The translations under genes were made by a program, and so were the position numbers. A DNA stretch of 64,000 nucleotides from Heterohyrax brucei (Eukaryota; Chordata; Mammalia; Hyracoidea; Procaviidae), in assembly GCA_028571685.1 (NCBI GenBank), contig CM053162.1, positions 8,622,001 to 8,686,000 on the forward strand, given 5' to 3'. Shown here in pieces: positions 1-10,717 of this stretch; the first letter of the stretch is position 1, and each line of letters starts with the position of its first letter. A model generated the notes under the pieces. It had not been told where the DNA came from and ran no database searches. It was given only the letters and a program-made list of their open reading frames with translations.

Positions 1-95
1 CAGCATTTCCTTCCTAGTGATAGTACTTAGCTTTTTCATAGATAAGCTTCTATTTTACCTTTCCGGGGGTGGGGGGTAGGGGGAAGTGTGTCAGT

Positions 96-652
96 TTTAA
101 AGTATTTTATTATGTTTAAAGTGCAAGTTTACAATACAAATCAATTTGCCACATAAAACTACATACACAGGTCGTTATGCGACTCCAACAGCTCCCCCAC
201 CGCCACCATCACAGCTCACTCCTGCATTCATTCAGCCAACACCTGTTTCCCTTCTACCATCTCAATTCTGGACAACAGCTGCTCAGCCAGCCTCACGTAT
301 ATGTTTAAGCTAAGCAGCATAGTATTGACCAGCATCATTCTGTGTCTTATAGTCCAGTCCAGTCTTTGAAGAGTTGCCTTTGGCACTGGTTTTAGCTCTG
401 AGCTAACAGAGAGTCTGGGGTCCATGTCCTTAGGGGACCCTCCAGTCTGACAGATTATCAAGTATGGTCTTTTAATAGAGTTCTAGTTCTACATATCCAT
501 TTTCCCATTCCCCCCCCCCCAACTATATCAGGAACTTTACATTGTGTTTCCTGTCAGGGGAGTCATCAGTGGTGACTGGCCACCACATAATTCTTCTGGC
601 TTCGTGTTGCTATAGTCTGTGGATCATGTGGCACCTTCTGTCTGCTGGGCTT
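96..652 (-). repeat. L1 3'UTR fragment (3' part of a chimeric retrocopy)
   Basis: The stretch is a diverged copy of the 3'UTR-type module that recurs at 10718-10945 and 54106-54870. Shared landmarks in order are the pattern TTTTATTgtgctttaa, the 'cagctcc' region and a segment ending near the word CTGTCTGCTGGGC. It reads on the minus strand. Instead of continuing into ORF2 it joins the RPL7-derived block at about 650. A poly-C run lies at about 509-520. Assignment to an afrotherian L1 3'UTR rests on similarity to copies in this window that do adjoin ORF2. Confidence 0.7.
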
Positions 653-828
653 GTAGCAACCTTATCTTTTGAAGCATTTTTTTTTTTTTTTTTTGGCAAA
701 CTTCTTTCTCGGCTTCTTGATCTTCAGTTCTTGAAGTTCCTTCACTTTTTCTTATGGGTTTCTGGCACAGCAGATGCCCTTCTTTTCTTCTCTTTGATAC
801 CCTCCGTAGTCCCAGCCAGAAAGAGGAA
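653..828 (-). pseudogene. RPL7: RPL7 processed-pseudogene fragment (5' end of the mRNA only)
   Basis: Read on the minus strand, this block resembles the start of the ribosomal protein L7 mRNA: a pyrimidine-rich 5'UTR, then codons for a lysine/arginine-rich N-terminus with recognisable words such as AVPETxKKK and LRKKFA. The initiator codon appears as ACG at 805-807, a stop interrupts the lysine-rich run, and an A-run (T-run at 669-693 on the plus strand) has expanded inside the reading frame. Only about the first 50 codons remain. There is no intron, as expected of a retrocopy. It passes directly into L1 3'UTR sequence at about 650. The match is from memory of the RPL7 N-terminus, so a search should confirm it. 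Confidence 0.7.
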
Positions 829-869
829 GGTGACGCATGCACCTGGGTGGTTTTGTATTCCAGATGATA

Positions 870-1125
870 ACAACAGAGGGTACGAGAATATAGACAGTCA
901 GCTGAAACTAATACTGATGGCCGTCTCTATGGAAGCTACTGTGCTAAATATTCTAGGCGTATTGTCACATGTAATCTCCATAATTCCAGAGGATAAGCTC
1001 AGTTATGACAGCCATTTTATAACTGAGGAAGCTGAATGTTGAAAAGGAAAGAACCAGTATGGTGGAGCCAGAAATTAGGATCAGACACCAGAATGCCTGC
1101 TTTCAATCACTAAGCTATGGTATGA
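870..1125 (-). repeat. MIR SINE
   Basis: The order of landmarks is that of a reverse-oriented MIR: a 'tactgtgctaaatattct' region, a partly decayed 'atttaatcc' region, then a 'cattttataactgaggaagctgaa' core equivalent and a distal part running to about 1125. It is old and diverged. Confidence 0.65.
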
Positions 1126-1592
1126 AGCATACACGTTCACTGTTTAAAGACTGTGAGCCAAATTCTATTAAAATCTATTTTTAAAGACACAATGGGAAAC
1201 TTATTCAAGAGAGAGAATTTAACTTCGATAGGAAAACTCAGTACCATTTTAATTTGCTTAATCCAAGTAAGTCTATTTGGGTCATTGAGATACTTAGTTG
1301 AATAAACATTTATTATCCCACTTCTGTGAACCCAGCATTACACTGGTGATTTGAGGAAGTTGGAAACACACATACAGTCTTCTGAGGCAAATCTATACTT
1401 TTTTCTCCTGAAGTCCATCTTGGTTTCAGAAAAACAGACTCACAGCTGGCATTGTTTAAGGAAGGCAGCCAAAATTTATTTGCAGTTGTCCACAGCCGTA
1501 AATGTGTTTACCCTTCCAACATCCTATGAGTAATGTTTCAAATGGATTTTTTTGCTGTTGTTGTTCCTTGTATTATACTGATAGAGCAGGTG
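1126..1592. other. Non-repetitive stretch, no gene seen
   Basis: AT-rich sequence between a MIR and an L1 3'UTR fragment. Short open frames (60 codons or fewer) carry no recognisable domain. The only low-complexity part is a short TG/TTG tract near 1552-1566. Confidence 0.6.
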
Positions 1593-1603
1593 CCAGGACA
1601 TTT

Positions 1604-2439
1604 TTGTTGTTGTTGTTGTTGTTCTGATTCAGTGAAAGTATACAATCAAATCCAGTTTGCATGTCTGCCTATCCGCAACGCCATCTGCTCTGCTCGCTCT
1701 GTGACAGCACATTCTTCCTTTTCACTCTTTACTTCTAATATCCTCTAAACAAGCACCTGTCCTGTGCTCTCCACTCTCTTCTCTCCCATCTAGAAAGAAA
1801 CCATAGGACAGCTTCCTACAAATGTATAAAACCATACAATACACACAGTACACGCTCATGCTGTGGACCTTCAAGTCCAATCCATTCTTGCAGGAAGAGT
1901 TGACCTAAGTAATAGTTTCAGGTCAGGGCCAGCAGCAAGTCTAAGGGTCATGTTTACAGGGGACTCTGCAGGCTGTCAGACCAGCAGTTCTAGTCTTTTA
2001 GTGGAGTTCTTGAATTGCAAACCTCTTTTTCTCACATTGCCTCAGGGACTCTATATTGTGTCTCCCATCACAGTTGCCTTTGACGGTGGCTGGGCAGCAT
2101 CTGGTTATTCTGGTCTCATGTTGTTGCAGTTTACCATTCGTATGGGCCTTTCTGTCTCCTACTCATTTTTCCTTGTGTCTTTGATGCTCTTCGTCATCAT
2201 CTGCTCCAGATAGGTTGAGACCATTTTGTGTTCCTCAGATGGCAGCTTGCTAGCTTTTAAGACCCCAGATGCCAATCACCAATATGGGGTGCAGAAGAAT
2301 CTCTTAGCTAAAAAGCAGTTATGCCCATTGACCTCAATGTTTCCCACAAACATGGTTCCTAGACCCCTGTGTCTAGTGCATTTTAAATTATCTTTCAAAA
2401 ATCTCCCAAGATTTGAATCCCTAAATCCAACAATCTTTT
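1604..2439 (-). mobile_element. 5'-truncated L1 insertion (3'UTR only) with TSD
   Basis: It begins with the T-rich (TTG)n tail at 1604-1623, the complement of an L1 A-rich tail, and continues through the same 3'UTR module seen at 12604-13600 and 57500-58450. It stops before any ORF2 sequence. The flanks CCAGGACATTT (from 1593) and CCAGAACATTT (2440-2450) match at 10 of 11 positions and form a target-site duplication. This is a typical severely 5'-truncated L1 copy. Open frames inside it are UTR sequence. Confidence 0.75.
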
Positions 2440-2691
2440 CCAGAACATTTTAGCCTACATGTTGACCACAATATATTCAAATAAATATTTGATTCAATTT
2501 ATTCAATTCAAATAAGCACTCCAAACTCCGTAACCAAGTGTCCCCTGTTATCTTAAAAACATCACCTTTCCTTTAAATCCCTCTCCTTCTATACATCCAC
2601 ACTTTACAACTACAGTGATTTTTCTGTATTCTAGAGGGCATGGGTTAAAAAAGTACTACACGTTTGTGATAAACAGACTGTGCAGATAGCA

Positions 2692-3003
2692 TGGAAGATT
2701 GTCTTACTCAGGCCGTCCATCCAGGCACAGGCCTTCCAGATGAGAGTGATTCAGCAATGTGGCATATCATGTTGATATAACCTACCTGGCCTTGAGAGCT
2801 CGTGTATCTGGCTGCTAGGCACCTTTGTGTTAATCTGTATACAAGGCCATGGAGCCACAAGGTGGGAGAGCCACCGAATGCTGTATCTACCCACTGCCAT
2901 TACTCCAATAAAACTAGCATGACTGCATCTACTTTGCCTCCCTTCATGAGTCTGCTTGAATCACACATCAGTAGTCCAGGGCTCAAGTACCTGTGCTACG
3001 ACA
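2692..3003 (+). repeat. ERV 5' LTR
   Basis: About 312 bp, starting TG and ending ACA, alignable along its length with 9492-9797. A polyadenylation signal AATAAA lies at 2907-2912. The TATA-like position is altered to a 'gtatacaagg' form, where the 3' LTR has a good TATA box. The two LTRs have diverged substantially, so the insertion is old. The following bases hold no primer-binding site that I can match to a tRNA with confidence. Confidence 0.8.
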
Positions 3004-3035
3004 ACTGGCATAACTGGTGGGATTCAGCATAGACC

Positions 3036-4400
3036 AGTATGGCAATGGAGGGAGGGCTGGAGGGCTGGTTGCCCTCTAGTGTGTGGTTCCCGGTGGCAAT
3101 GGTCCTGGAAGCTTGGACCCTGCTCCAGCACTGGCCAGAGGTAGATGGGATGCTGGCTAGTGTTGAGAAAGCACTAAATGCTTTGGGAGAAACTTTGGAG
3201 AAAAAGGGGACCTGGGCTGGCACTGTAGTGGCAGGCTGGGTTTTTCTCACAGCCTTGAAAGTGGCTACAGAAATAGAGCTGGAGGTGCAAGCTGAAGCAC
3301 AAGCACTGCAAGCTGGCAAGGACAGGCCTCTGGGAGTAGCTGTAACAGGAGGAAGAGTGAGAGGCCGTGCTTATAACACAGTCTTCCCAGCCAGTCACCA
3401 CCCCAGAGCCTCCTGTAAGGATGTGACCCTCCACCCCATCATAGTGGACTCCCTGGCTGAGGAGGAAGGGTCCCCAAGACAGAGAGGATTGCATGCCCAC
3501 CCTTTGGTTACTATGAATGTTAAGATCCAGTGCCCTTGGAGGGGCAGTGCCCAGGCTGAGATTGTGGATCATTCAGTCATTAAGCATATACTCAGAGTTG
3601 GTAGGTTTAGCTCAGGAATTTCTTTGAAAAGGAGACGAGTCACTGGCTGCCTGGGTATTGAGGCTGTGGGACATAGGGACAGTTACTATCATGCTGGCTC
3701 AGGAGGAAAAAGGGAAATTGGCATTTATTACTGTTCATCACTCCCTTCATCAGCGCTTGCAGTATCTGTGTGTTGAAAATGTTAATGTTTGTTCCCTAAT
3801 AGAATGGCTGGTGGCAGTGATCCAGGATGTGTGAGCTAACACTGGCAATCCACCCAGAGGACTTAGCAAATGGCAGTTATACACAGAACTGCAAAATGCC
3901 ATCTGGGAGTTGGGTATGAAAAATGCCATCTAAAAACATAAATGCCTGGGGACCTCATGAGGAAGTATTTACACCAGGTATGTGAGACACTCTCACAAAT
4001 GGCTCCTGCTTCTAGGTTCGGGTCCTTGATTGTGACGCTGGCCCCTTTTATTAACTGACCTATCACTGAGGTCACTTGGGTGATAGCCAGTTTGGGGGAG
4101 GACATTGCTGTCCCTCAGAAGCACCAACTACAATCCCTGAAGGCAGTAGACAAGGGACAGAGGCCACAGAGGTAAAAAGGACCCTTTAACATAACCCCAT
4201 CATAAATGTTGGCAGACCTGTTGGCAGCAGGTGTCAGCCAAGAGAAGATGGATGGGAAGCATAATGGGATGCTGTTGGAGCTTTGGCAACAATTGAAGCA
4301 TGAACAGCGTTATGCCACCCTCAGTCAAGGGAGGGGAAGACAAAGAGAAGATCCTGCCAGATGGGATGAAGAGAGGCAAGAACTGTACAGCTCTGAGATT
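3036..4400 (+). pseudogene. ERV gag-like region, degenerate
   Basis: By position, directly after the 5' LTR and before protease, this is the gag region. The first part keeps a 245-codon open frame (3039-3776). After that, stops and frameshifts occur every few dozen codons. I do not see a CCHC zinc knuckle or a clear major homology region, so the gag assignment rests on order alone. Confidence 0.5.
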
Positions 4401-4402
4401 AT

Positions 4403-4960
4403 TTGGAGGGCCCCAATTATCATGGTGGCTCAGCCACCTTATGGTTCATCTGGGATCCAGGCCAAGGTCCCCACATGGGAAGTAGGGCCCCACTGAGGCC
4501 CTATGTAGAATTAGTCATCTACAGGTCTCCCTCAGATGTGCAACACATCATGGCATTGGTAGATACTGGGGCCAGATCCTCCCTAATCCATGGTAACCCC
4601 AAAAAGTTCTCTGGGCCCCTACAAATTATAGGTGGATATGGCAGCCAAACCATTCAGGTACGAGAAGTCCAGTTACCATTAGTTATTAGCCAACTGTCCC
4701 CCAGGGTTTATAGATTCCATGTTTCCCCAGTGCCTGAATACATTCTGGGTATAAACACCCTGGACAGTCAGGTGGTACAAACAACAGTCAGGAAACTTAG
4801 ACTGTGGCCAAGGACCACAAAGGCCATAGTGCGGTGTCAAGCCGAAGTCACCCTGGTAGAGCTGCCTGCCCCTAGGAAGATCATGAATGTGAAACAGTAT
4901 CACCTCCTGGGGGGACATAAGGTGAAACTATTGAAGAGTTGCACCAAGTGCACATATTAA
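4403..4960 (+). pseudogene. ERV retropepsin-type protease and start of pol
   Basis: An open frame of 185 codons contains an aspartyl-protease active-site signature D-T-G-A (residues 54-57, bases 4562-4573) in the context ALVDTGA, followed by a flap-like glycine-rich segment. Its C-terminal part passes into the linker that precedes reverse transcriptase. The frame ends at a TAA just after 4957. Gag-pol linkage cannot be reconstructed because the upstream frame is broken. Confidence 0.8.
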
Positions 4961-5760
4961 GGTGTGCCTAAAGCCCCTTCAACTCTCCAGTATGACCATG
5001 GAAAAAGCCTGATGGTTCCTGGTACATGATGGTCAACTACTGTGAATTAAGTAAAGTGGTGCCACACAAATACGCAGCAGTGTCTGATATCACCTCTCTG
5101 ATGGATACTTTAAGCCCCAAATTAGGCACATATCGTATCATGGCTGATCTTGCTAACACCTTTTCCATTCCAATAGCTAAAACAAGCCAGGACCAGTTCA
5201 TGTTCATGTGGGAAGGGAGGCAGTAGACTTTTAATGTACTGCCTCAGGGTGCACTCAACAGCCCTACTATATACCATGGCTCAGTTGTGGAACACATGCT
5301 GCTGTGGAGATCCCCGAGGGGGTCCATTGTTACCACTCTATCTATGATTTGTTACTTACAAGAGACTCTCTTCCTTTGTTTGTACAGGAGGCGCCAGCAC
5401 TCTTACAACATTTGTAATCATGGAGCTGGGAGTTCAATGAGGTCAAGTTGCAAGGGCCTGGCTTATCAGTCAAATTCTTAGGAGTTGGTTCGTCAGGTAA
5501 GGCTCAAGTTATTCCAGAAGCAGTGATAGATAAAGTACAAGCTTGCCCTGTCCCTAGTACTGTTAAACAGTTGCAGGGATTCCTGGGTCTCTTGGGTTAT
5601 TGGCAGGTATTTATCCTGCATCTGGCCCCAATACTGTGGCCTTTGTATACTTTGATAAAGAAAGAGGCCACCTGGGACCAGATGGAGGAAAAGCAGTAAG
5701 CTTTGGGGGCAGCCAAATGGGCTGTATAATATGCTCACACTCTCAAGATATTTGATACTT
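4961..5760 (+). pseudogene. ERV reverse transcriptase, broken
   Basis: Fingers and palm segments are recognisable from 5026 to 5226 (including an M-A-D-L-A block carrying the first catalytic aspartate). They are followed after a TAG by L-P-Q-G at about 5239-5250. The expected YxDD active-site pair near 5340 has decayed to a form with a single aspartate. The thumb/connection part is visible at 5448-5699 in another frame (F-L-G-L-L-G-Y-W). Several stops and at least two frameshifts make it non-functional. Confidence 0.8.
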
Positions 5761-5799
5761 CTGTGTCAGCTGAACTCATGGTACTGTAATGACTGAGGG

Positions 5800-6560
5800 T
5801 TTTGGTTTGGGGCTGTGACAGTGGAAAGCCCAAACCAGAGTGCGTGCTGGATTTTGGTCACAACTATGGAAAGGTGCCAAGCAGTGCTACACATTGATAG
5901 GGAAACATCTGGCTACTGTATATGCAGCCTTATAGGGAAGCTATTATATATTAGCTGTATATGCAGCCATATATTACCCAAACTGCAGCTGTTACAGTGC
6001 AGATGATCTACGACATAGAGGGGTTGATGCTGGATTGGACATCCAAGCCTCAGAACAGGATTTCCCAGTCCCCTACTCTAGCAAAATGGGGAGCATGCGT
6101 ACAGCAAAGGGCCTCCTTGTCAAAGTACCCTCTGAATCAAGAGTTACAAGAAGTACTGGGTCCCCTGTCCTTTACAGCTGATGAAGATGCTGGTGGAGAG
6201 AACTCCGTGCCACAACTGGAACCTTGCTCATGGAAGGAGGGAATGGCCCAGATCCCTGCTAGTCCCTGGTATACAGATGGTTCATACTGGGAGACTGCTG
6301 CTAAGTGCATAGCTTCTGCTTATCAGCCACAAACGGAGACTATCTGGTAGGATATCAGCACTGGGCAAGACGGTCAGTGGGCTGAGCTACTAGCAGTTTG
6401 GATTGTGCTTTCTTAAGAGCTTGACCTGCTACACATATGCACTGTTAGTTGGGCTCTATTCCGTGGACTGACTTTGTTGCTTGCTGCTTAGAAGTGCAAT
6501 CAATGGACAGCAAGGAATTGCTCATTTTCAGGGTGGGACATACGGGAGGAACTTTGGTAC
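5800..6560 (+). pseudogene. ERV RNase H region, interrupted by a solo LTR
   Basis: The W-Y-T-D-G-S block with the first RNase H catalytic aspartate lies at about 6267-6284 in the open frame 5961-6350. Frames shift upstream and downstream. The domain is cut at 6565 by the inserted solo LTR and resumes after 7068, where a G-N-D-E-V-D-A block (the end of RNase H) is seen near 7127-7147. Confidence 0.75.
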
Positions 6561-6565
6561 AATGG

Positions 6566-7063
6566 TGTTTTAGTCAGCTAGGCTGCTCTAACAGAAATAC
6601 CAGAGTGGATGGCTTTAACAAAGAAAGATTTATTCTTACACAGTCCGGTGGGTTGCAAGTCCATATTCAGGGTGTCTGCTCCAGGGAAAGACTTTCCCCT
6701 TGTCGGCTCTGGAGGAAAGTCCGGTATTGCATCAGTCTTTGTCCAGGGAGCGTCCTAACGCAAGAACCTCTGGTCTGAACGACACGCTCTGCTCCTGGTG
6801 CTGCTTGCTTGATGGTAGCGAGGTTCTCAAATTGTCCTTGGTTCTTTTTCCTTTTATTCCTTGCAAGCTAAAAGCATTAAGGGTGGGGCAAGCCATACTC
6901 CAGGGAAACTTCCCCCATAGCAGGAATTCACAGCCCCACCCTAATCCTTTAACATACAGGTTAGCAAAACCACACAATGGAGGACAGTCCCAAGATACTG
7001 GGAACCATATCCCAGCCACGTGGCTGCACACATTTTTGGGGGGACACAATTCAAACCATGACA
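6566..7063 (-). mobile_element. Solo LTR, MaLR-like family, inside ERV pol
   Basis: A 498-bp unit beginning TGTT and ending ACA on the plus strand, flanked by a perfect 5-bp duplication AATGG (6561-6565 and 7064-7068). The same family occurs at 19829, 20581, 38217, 44541, 55749 and 56811. The opposite-strand orientation is inferred from copies with an AATAAA-like motif before their 3' end. A 5-bp TSD with TG/CA ends is diagnostic of LTR integration. The MaLR (ERVL-MaLR) label is an inference from general resemblance. It inserted after the ERV and split RNase H from integrase. Confidence 0.85.
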
Positions 7064-7760
7064 AATGGCTACCAAAAAGAAGACACTATATACCACATGA
7101 CCAGACATACCCCATGGCAACACTCAGGCAATGATGAGGTTGATGCCTTTGCCAGGGTCAGCTGTTTGGAACAGGTAAATGAACAAGATATGGCCACCTG
7201 GTTGTACCACCAATTCTTACATGCTGGACCACAATCTATGTGGGCAACAGCACAAAGCAGGGGGTTACAGTAACATACAAGGAAGTACAACATGGGACAG
7301 ATACCACTAAATGTGCTGTAAGGAGCACCCTCAAAGGGTGCCCAGCACCTCTGGACAGCTTCATTGAAGGCTACAACCACCAGAACATTGACAGATAGAT
7401 GTGATTGGACCCCGACGGATATAGTGATGGTGATAGACATGGATACTGGTCTACTAATTGTCCATCCAGTGGCCACTACAGACCAGGAGGTGGTATTTCA
7501 AGTCATGAAGTGTCTCAGCTTGGACCCACTGCACTGGACATTTGATACAACACTGGGTCAAAGAACAATTGGTTTGATGAAAGTTCCACGCCCCTTACTA
7601 TCCCCAGGCTTCAGGGATGATAGAAGGATGTAATGGTATACTGAAACAAGCTCTCTAGGTGAGCTCACCAGATGGTGTTTGGAGAAACTTGACAGCCTGT
7701 CTACGGCAGGTAATGGGAGGATTAAATGAATGCCCCCACCCGGGGTGAGCAACTCCAGGG
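7064..7760 (+). pseudogene. ERV RNase H end and integrase, broken
   Basis: After the solo LTR the pol frame resumes. The distal RNase H block lies near 7130. A histidine/cysteine-poor remnant of the integrase zinc domain follows (7190-7330), then core-domain sequence including a P-Q-A-S-G-M-I-E segment (about 7598-7625), which corresponds to the region of the third catalytic acidic residue. Multiple in-frame stops occur between 7260 and 7560. Confidence 0.7.
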
Positions 7761-8290
7761 GATCTGATCACTTATTATACTGTTGCACCTACACAGCTTC
7801 AGATTGTAACAGCAGGAGAATTTCTAAAATCTGGCAAGGAATGCCTGAAGAACATCCTCCTCCCAGCTCCCACAGTCCTACATGGAGGAGAAACTGCTGA
7901 GTGGCCATGGCCTTGGAAAATGAAAGTAGAGTCTTTCACTTGGATTGGTTTAGTGTCCCCATGAGGGATCAGGAAGGAGAGAGGTTGAATACCTATACCT
8001 GGATACTGAGTAAGTGGCCCCCAAAGATTACAGTATCCCTTCCCACAGATGCATCCACCATTCTCAAAGGTGCATTTGTGCTAAGTGTTTGGCCTACATT
8101 ATAGGGCCTGTGCTTGTCCATACCGAGCCCACCTTACCTACTGATACAGGGGCTAAGGTCTGGTAGGAGAGGCCAGAGAGACCTCCTTTGCCAACTACCC
8201 TCTTATCCCAGGATGGACTAGTGGACTGCATTTTACCAGACCTTCTTATGCTAGTTTCTCTAACCTCTCTCTCTTTGCGGCTGTAGGCTA
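7761..8290 (+). other. ERV pol-env junction, no readable gene
   Basis: This covers the expected C-terminal end of integrase and the start of env. Short open frames (for example 7901-8104) show no motif that I can name. Splice sites for an env message cannot be called from sequence alone. Confidence 0.45.
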
Positions 8291-9425
8291 ACCAGGGGAA
8301 ACACCTTGTTTGACTAGGCTTACATCTTGGCAGAAGTCTCTAACCAATCACTATGCTGGGTTTGTGCTGAGATACCACTCAGTGCTCTGGGAGGCTTCCC
8401 CTGGAGAATTCATCTTGCCACTGGAGAAAATTGGACATGGTTGCAAGAATGGGGACATACTGACTCCCTCTGGAATGCCACCTGGGTATACATGAAGCAC
8501 TTGGTGAAAGAAGAAATGACCCACGCCCAACCCTGGCTGGGATATGCCATGTGGGACAGTCTGGGGTGGCTTAGAGGTGAGGCAACAGAACTGCAGGATG
8601 AAGCCCTCCTTTGCATAGATCAGGTGACTGCAGGGGGACCCCATGTTGGGTGAACTCCTGTGGGTCTCTATCAAAAACTTGCCCAACAAAACAATACCAC
8701 AAAATGGGGAAGAAGAAAATTGGAAAAAAATAAAAAGGCAAGGGTCTACACAATACCCTGGGCCAGTCTGTGGCTTTGTGGCTTTCATGGATGGCCCTAC
8801 TTACCTTATAATTGGATAGGCTGGTGTGCGGATCTGACCCGATGGCACTTGGCTTGGCTTGGTGTGCGTGGGGATGTCCATATATACTGGGCCATATCTT
8901 GAAATCTCTATGCAGCAAGCCCAACAACTGGAATGCTTTCTGATATCAACACTGGGTAAAGCATGCTGCATGGTGATATTACCCATTGACCTTATTTGTG
9001 TCCCATGCTGCTACTGTAGTCACCCGGACACAGGTGGCAGCATTGGTGCTACATACTGCCAGGGGTCTGAATGCCATGACGCTGACCCTACTAGATAAGG
9101 AGGTGTACCAACTCCAAAAAGTGGGACTACAAAACCACGCAGCCTTGGACGTCCTAACTGTAGCTCTAGGGGGAACATGTGCTCCCCTCAGTATGGAATG
9201 TTGTGCTTAATCCCTGATGCCCATAATAACATTAGCCAAGCACTACAACTGACTGAAGAAACGTGGTCTATTACTAGCCTCACTGGGGATCCCCTGGCTG
9301 AATGGTAATATAAACTGGGATATACTTGGCAGGCCTGTTAGTTACTACACTGGGGATAGCCTGTGGGCTTATTTTTGTTTATTACTGCTTATGTTTTTGC
9401 TGTGGTATGTGGCTCAATCCCTCAT
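8290..9425 (+). pseudogene. ERV envelope, degenerate
   Basis: A surface-subunit-like stretch with several tryptophans and cysteines lies at 8327-8653. The transmembrane subunit is recognised by C-A-P-L-S-M-E-C-C, an exact CX6CC motif at 9178-9204, preceded by the leucine-rich segment usual for gamma-type envelopes. A TAA follows almost at once (9208-9210). A hydrophobic anchor-like stretch is readable in another frame at about 9325-9420. Frameshifts, stops and a 29-bp SINE-tail insertion (8831-8859) destroy the gene. Confidence 0.75.
8831..8859 (+). mobile_element. Ultra-short SINE 3'-tail insertion with 9-bp TSD
   Basis: Twenty-nine bases, equivalent to the last part of an AfroSINE-type element (…GATGGCACTTGGCTTGGC…), sit inside the env remnant. 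They are flanked by the perfect direct repeat TGGTGTGCG (8822-8830 and 8860-8868). The tRNA-like head and most of the body are absent. Confidence 0.75.
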
Positions 9426-9491
9426 AGAAGGATTAGTGCATACATTGTACATTGAGCAAAACACCCTTCAGGGTGGAGTGTGGGCATAACA

Positions 9492-9797
9492 TGTTAGGTT
9501 GTCTTGCTCAGGCCTTCCAGCCAGGTACAGGCCTGATGAGAGTGATTCAGCAGTATGACATATTCTGTTATATAACCTACTTGGCCTTGAGAGTTCATGT
9601 ATCTAGCTGTTAGCCACCTTTGTGTCAATCTATATAAAGGCCATGGTGCCACAAGATAGCAGAGCCACTGAATGCTGTACCTACTGACTGCCATTACTTC
9701 AATAAAACTAGTCTGACTGCACCTGCTGTGCCTCCATTGCTGAGTCTGCGTGAATCACACATAAATATTCCAGACCTCGAGTACCTATGATACAACA
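9492..9797 (+). repeat. ERV 3' LTR
   Basis: About 306 bp, TG at the start and ACA at the end, alignable with 2692-3003. It carries a TATA box (TATATAAAGG at 9631-9640) and AATAAA at 9701-9706. That is consistent with U3, then R, then U5 on the plus strand. Indels and substitutions relative to the 5' LTR indicate long residence. Confidence 0.8.
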
Positions 9798-10373
9798 TAA
9801 ATCCACTTCAATAGTACAGAATTTCATTAACGAAAAAGTAGAAGTTTTTATTCTCATAAAGCTAATGACTCACAATAGTTTTTACTCCTAACAGTTCTAA
9901 AAAAGGGCCTCTCTGCTGTCACCCATAGAATTTCTCTTCTCCTCAATTTCCTCTCCTTACCCTGATGCCTCATTCGCACTAAATCCAATGGACACCAGCC
10001 TGTGGTGATGGGATTTGCTGTTGCTTGCCCTTCCCCGACAAAGGAAAACCTCACACAGCTGTTCATCACGAGCGGTTCATCCTCAGCTCTCAGCAGCTGC
10101 CCAACATTTAGGTTAAGTTAGTGATGTTCTCTAACTGCAGAACCCAAAGGGTTTGCTATTCATCCAAAAAAAAAGAAAGAAAGGAAATCCTTGAGAGAAA
10201 AAAAAAAATGAACAGCTCTATCTGGGTTTCTGAGCACCCCATCAGAATTCATTTGCCAGACAGAATATAATGCAGATTCAGGATGATGTACCATTAGACC
10301 TAGAGCAGTTGGGGAACTCCTGATTCCCTGTTTCCACAACACAGAAAAAGCTACCCAGAGAAAAGTAGGAGTA
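9798..10373. other. Non-repetitive stretch
   Basis: Moderate AT content, poly-A tracts at 10166-10210, and short open frames without a recognisable domain. No gene is supported. Confidence 0.55.
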
Positions 10374-10570
10374 CCTGGGTAGCACAAATGATTAGGTATT
10401 CAGCTGTTAATCTCAGTGGCTGGGAGTTCAAGTCCATCCAGAGGCCTTTTCAAAGAAGCCCTAGTGACTGAGTTCAGGAAGATCACAGCTGTGAAAACGC
10501 TATGAAGCAGTTCTACTGTGACACACATGGAGTCACCATGAGTCAGAATTGACTTGACAGCAGCTGGTTA
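10374..10570 (+). mobile_element. AfroSINE, long subtype
   Basis: A tRNA-like head with A-box-like (GTAGCACAAATGATTAGG) and B-box-like (GGGAGTTCAAGTCC) segments is followed by an extended middle and the core GAGTCAGAATTGACTTGACAG. The middle is longer than in the copies at 52342 and 55032, which marks a distinct subtype. Confidence 0.8.
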
Positions 10571-10717
10571 CTCTTCCTCCCCCTGCCTTCCCACCCTCTG
10601 GGGATTGAGATAAAAATTTATCAGCCACCAGGAAGCTAGGAAAATACAAGAACAGCTTCCATAATGAAAGTAGTTCGAGAAAGCATGAATTTACTCTTGT
10701 GTTGCTGAGGTTTGACA

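Larger units (their letters stand above)
2692..9797 (+). mobile_element. Endogenous retrovirus provirus, degenerate, with both LTRs
   Basis: Two similar direct repeats of about 310 bp bound an interior in the order gag-like, protease, reverse transcriptase, RNase H, integrase, env. The class looks gammaretrovirus-like or related (class I), judged from the CX6CC motif in the envelope transmembrane part and short LTRs starting TG and ending CA. All genes carry stops and frameshifts. Two later insertions interrupt it: a solo LTR at 6566-7063 and a SINE tail at 8831-8859. I find no clear TSD around the provirus (tagca at the left, taaat at the right) and cannot assign the primer-binding tRNA. Confidence 0.85.

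Noticed and set aside
542..1042. 166-codon open frame on the plus strand
   Set aside because: It is antisense to the RPL7/L1 chimera and runs into a MIR; the F-run is translated from a poly-T tract.
3039..3776. 245-codon open frame as a host gene
   Set aside because: It begins just after the ERV 5' LTR and lies in the expected gag position; no host domain is recognised.
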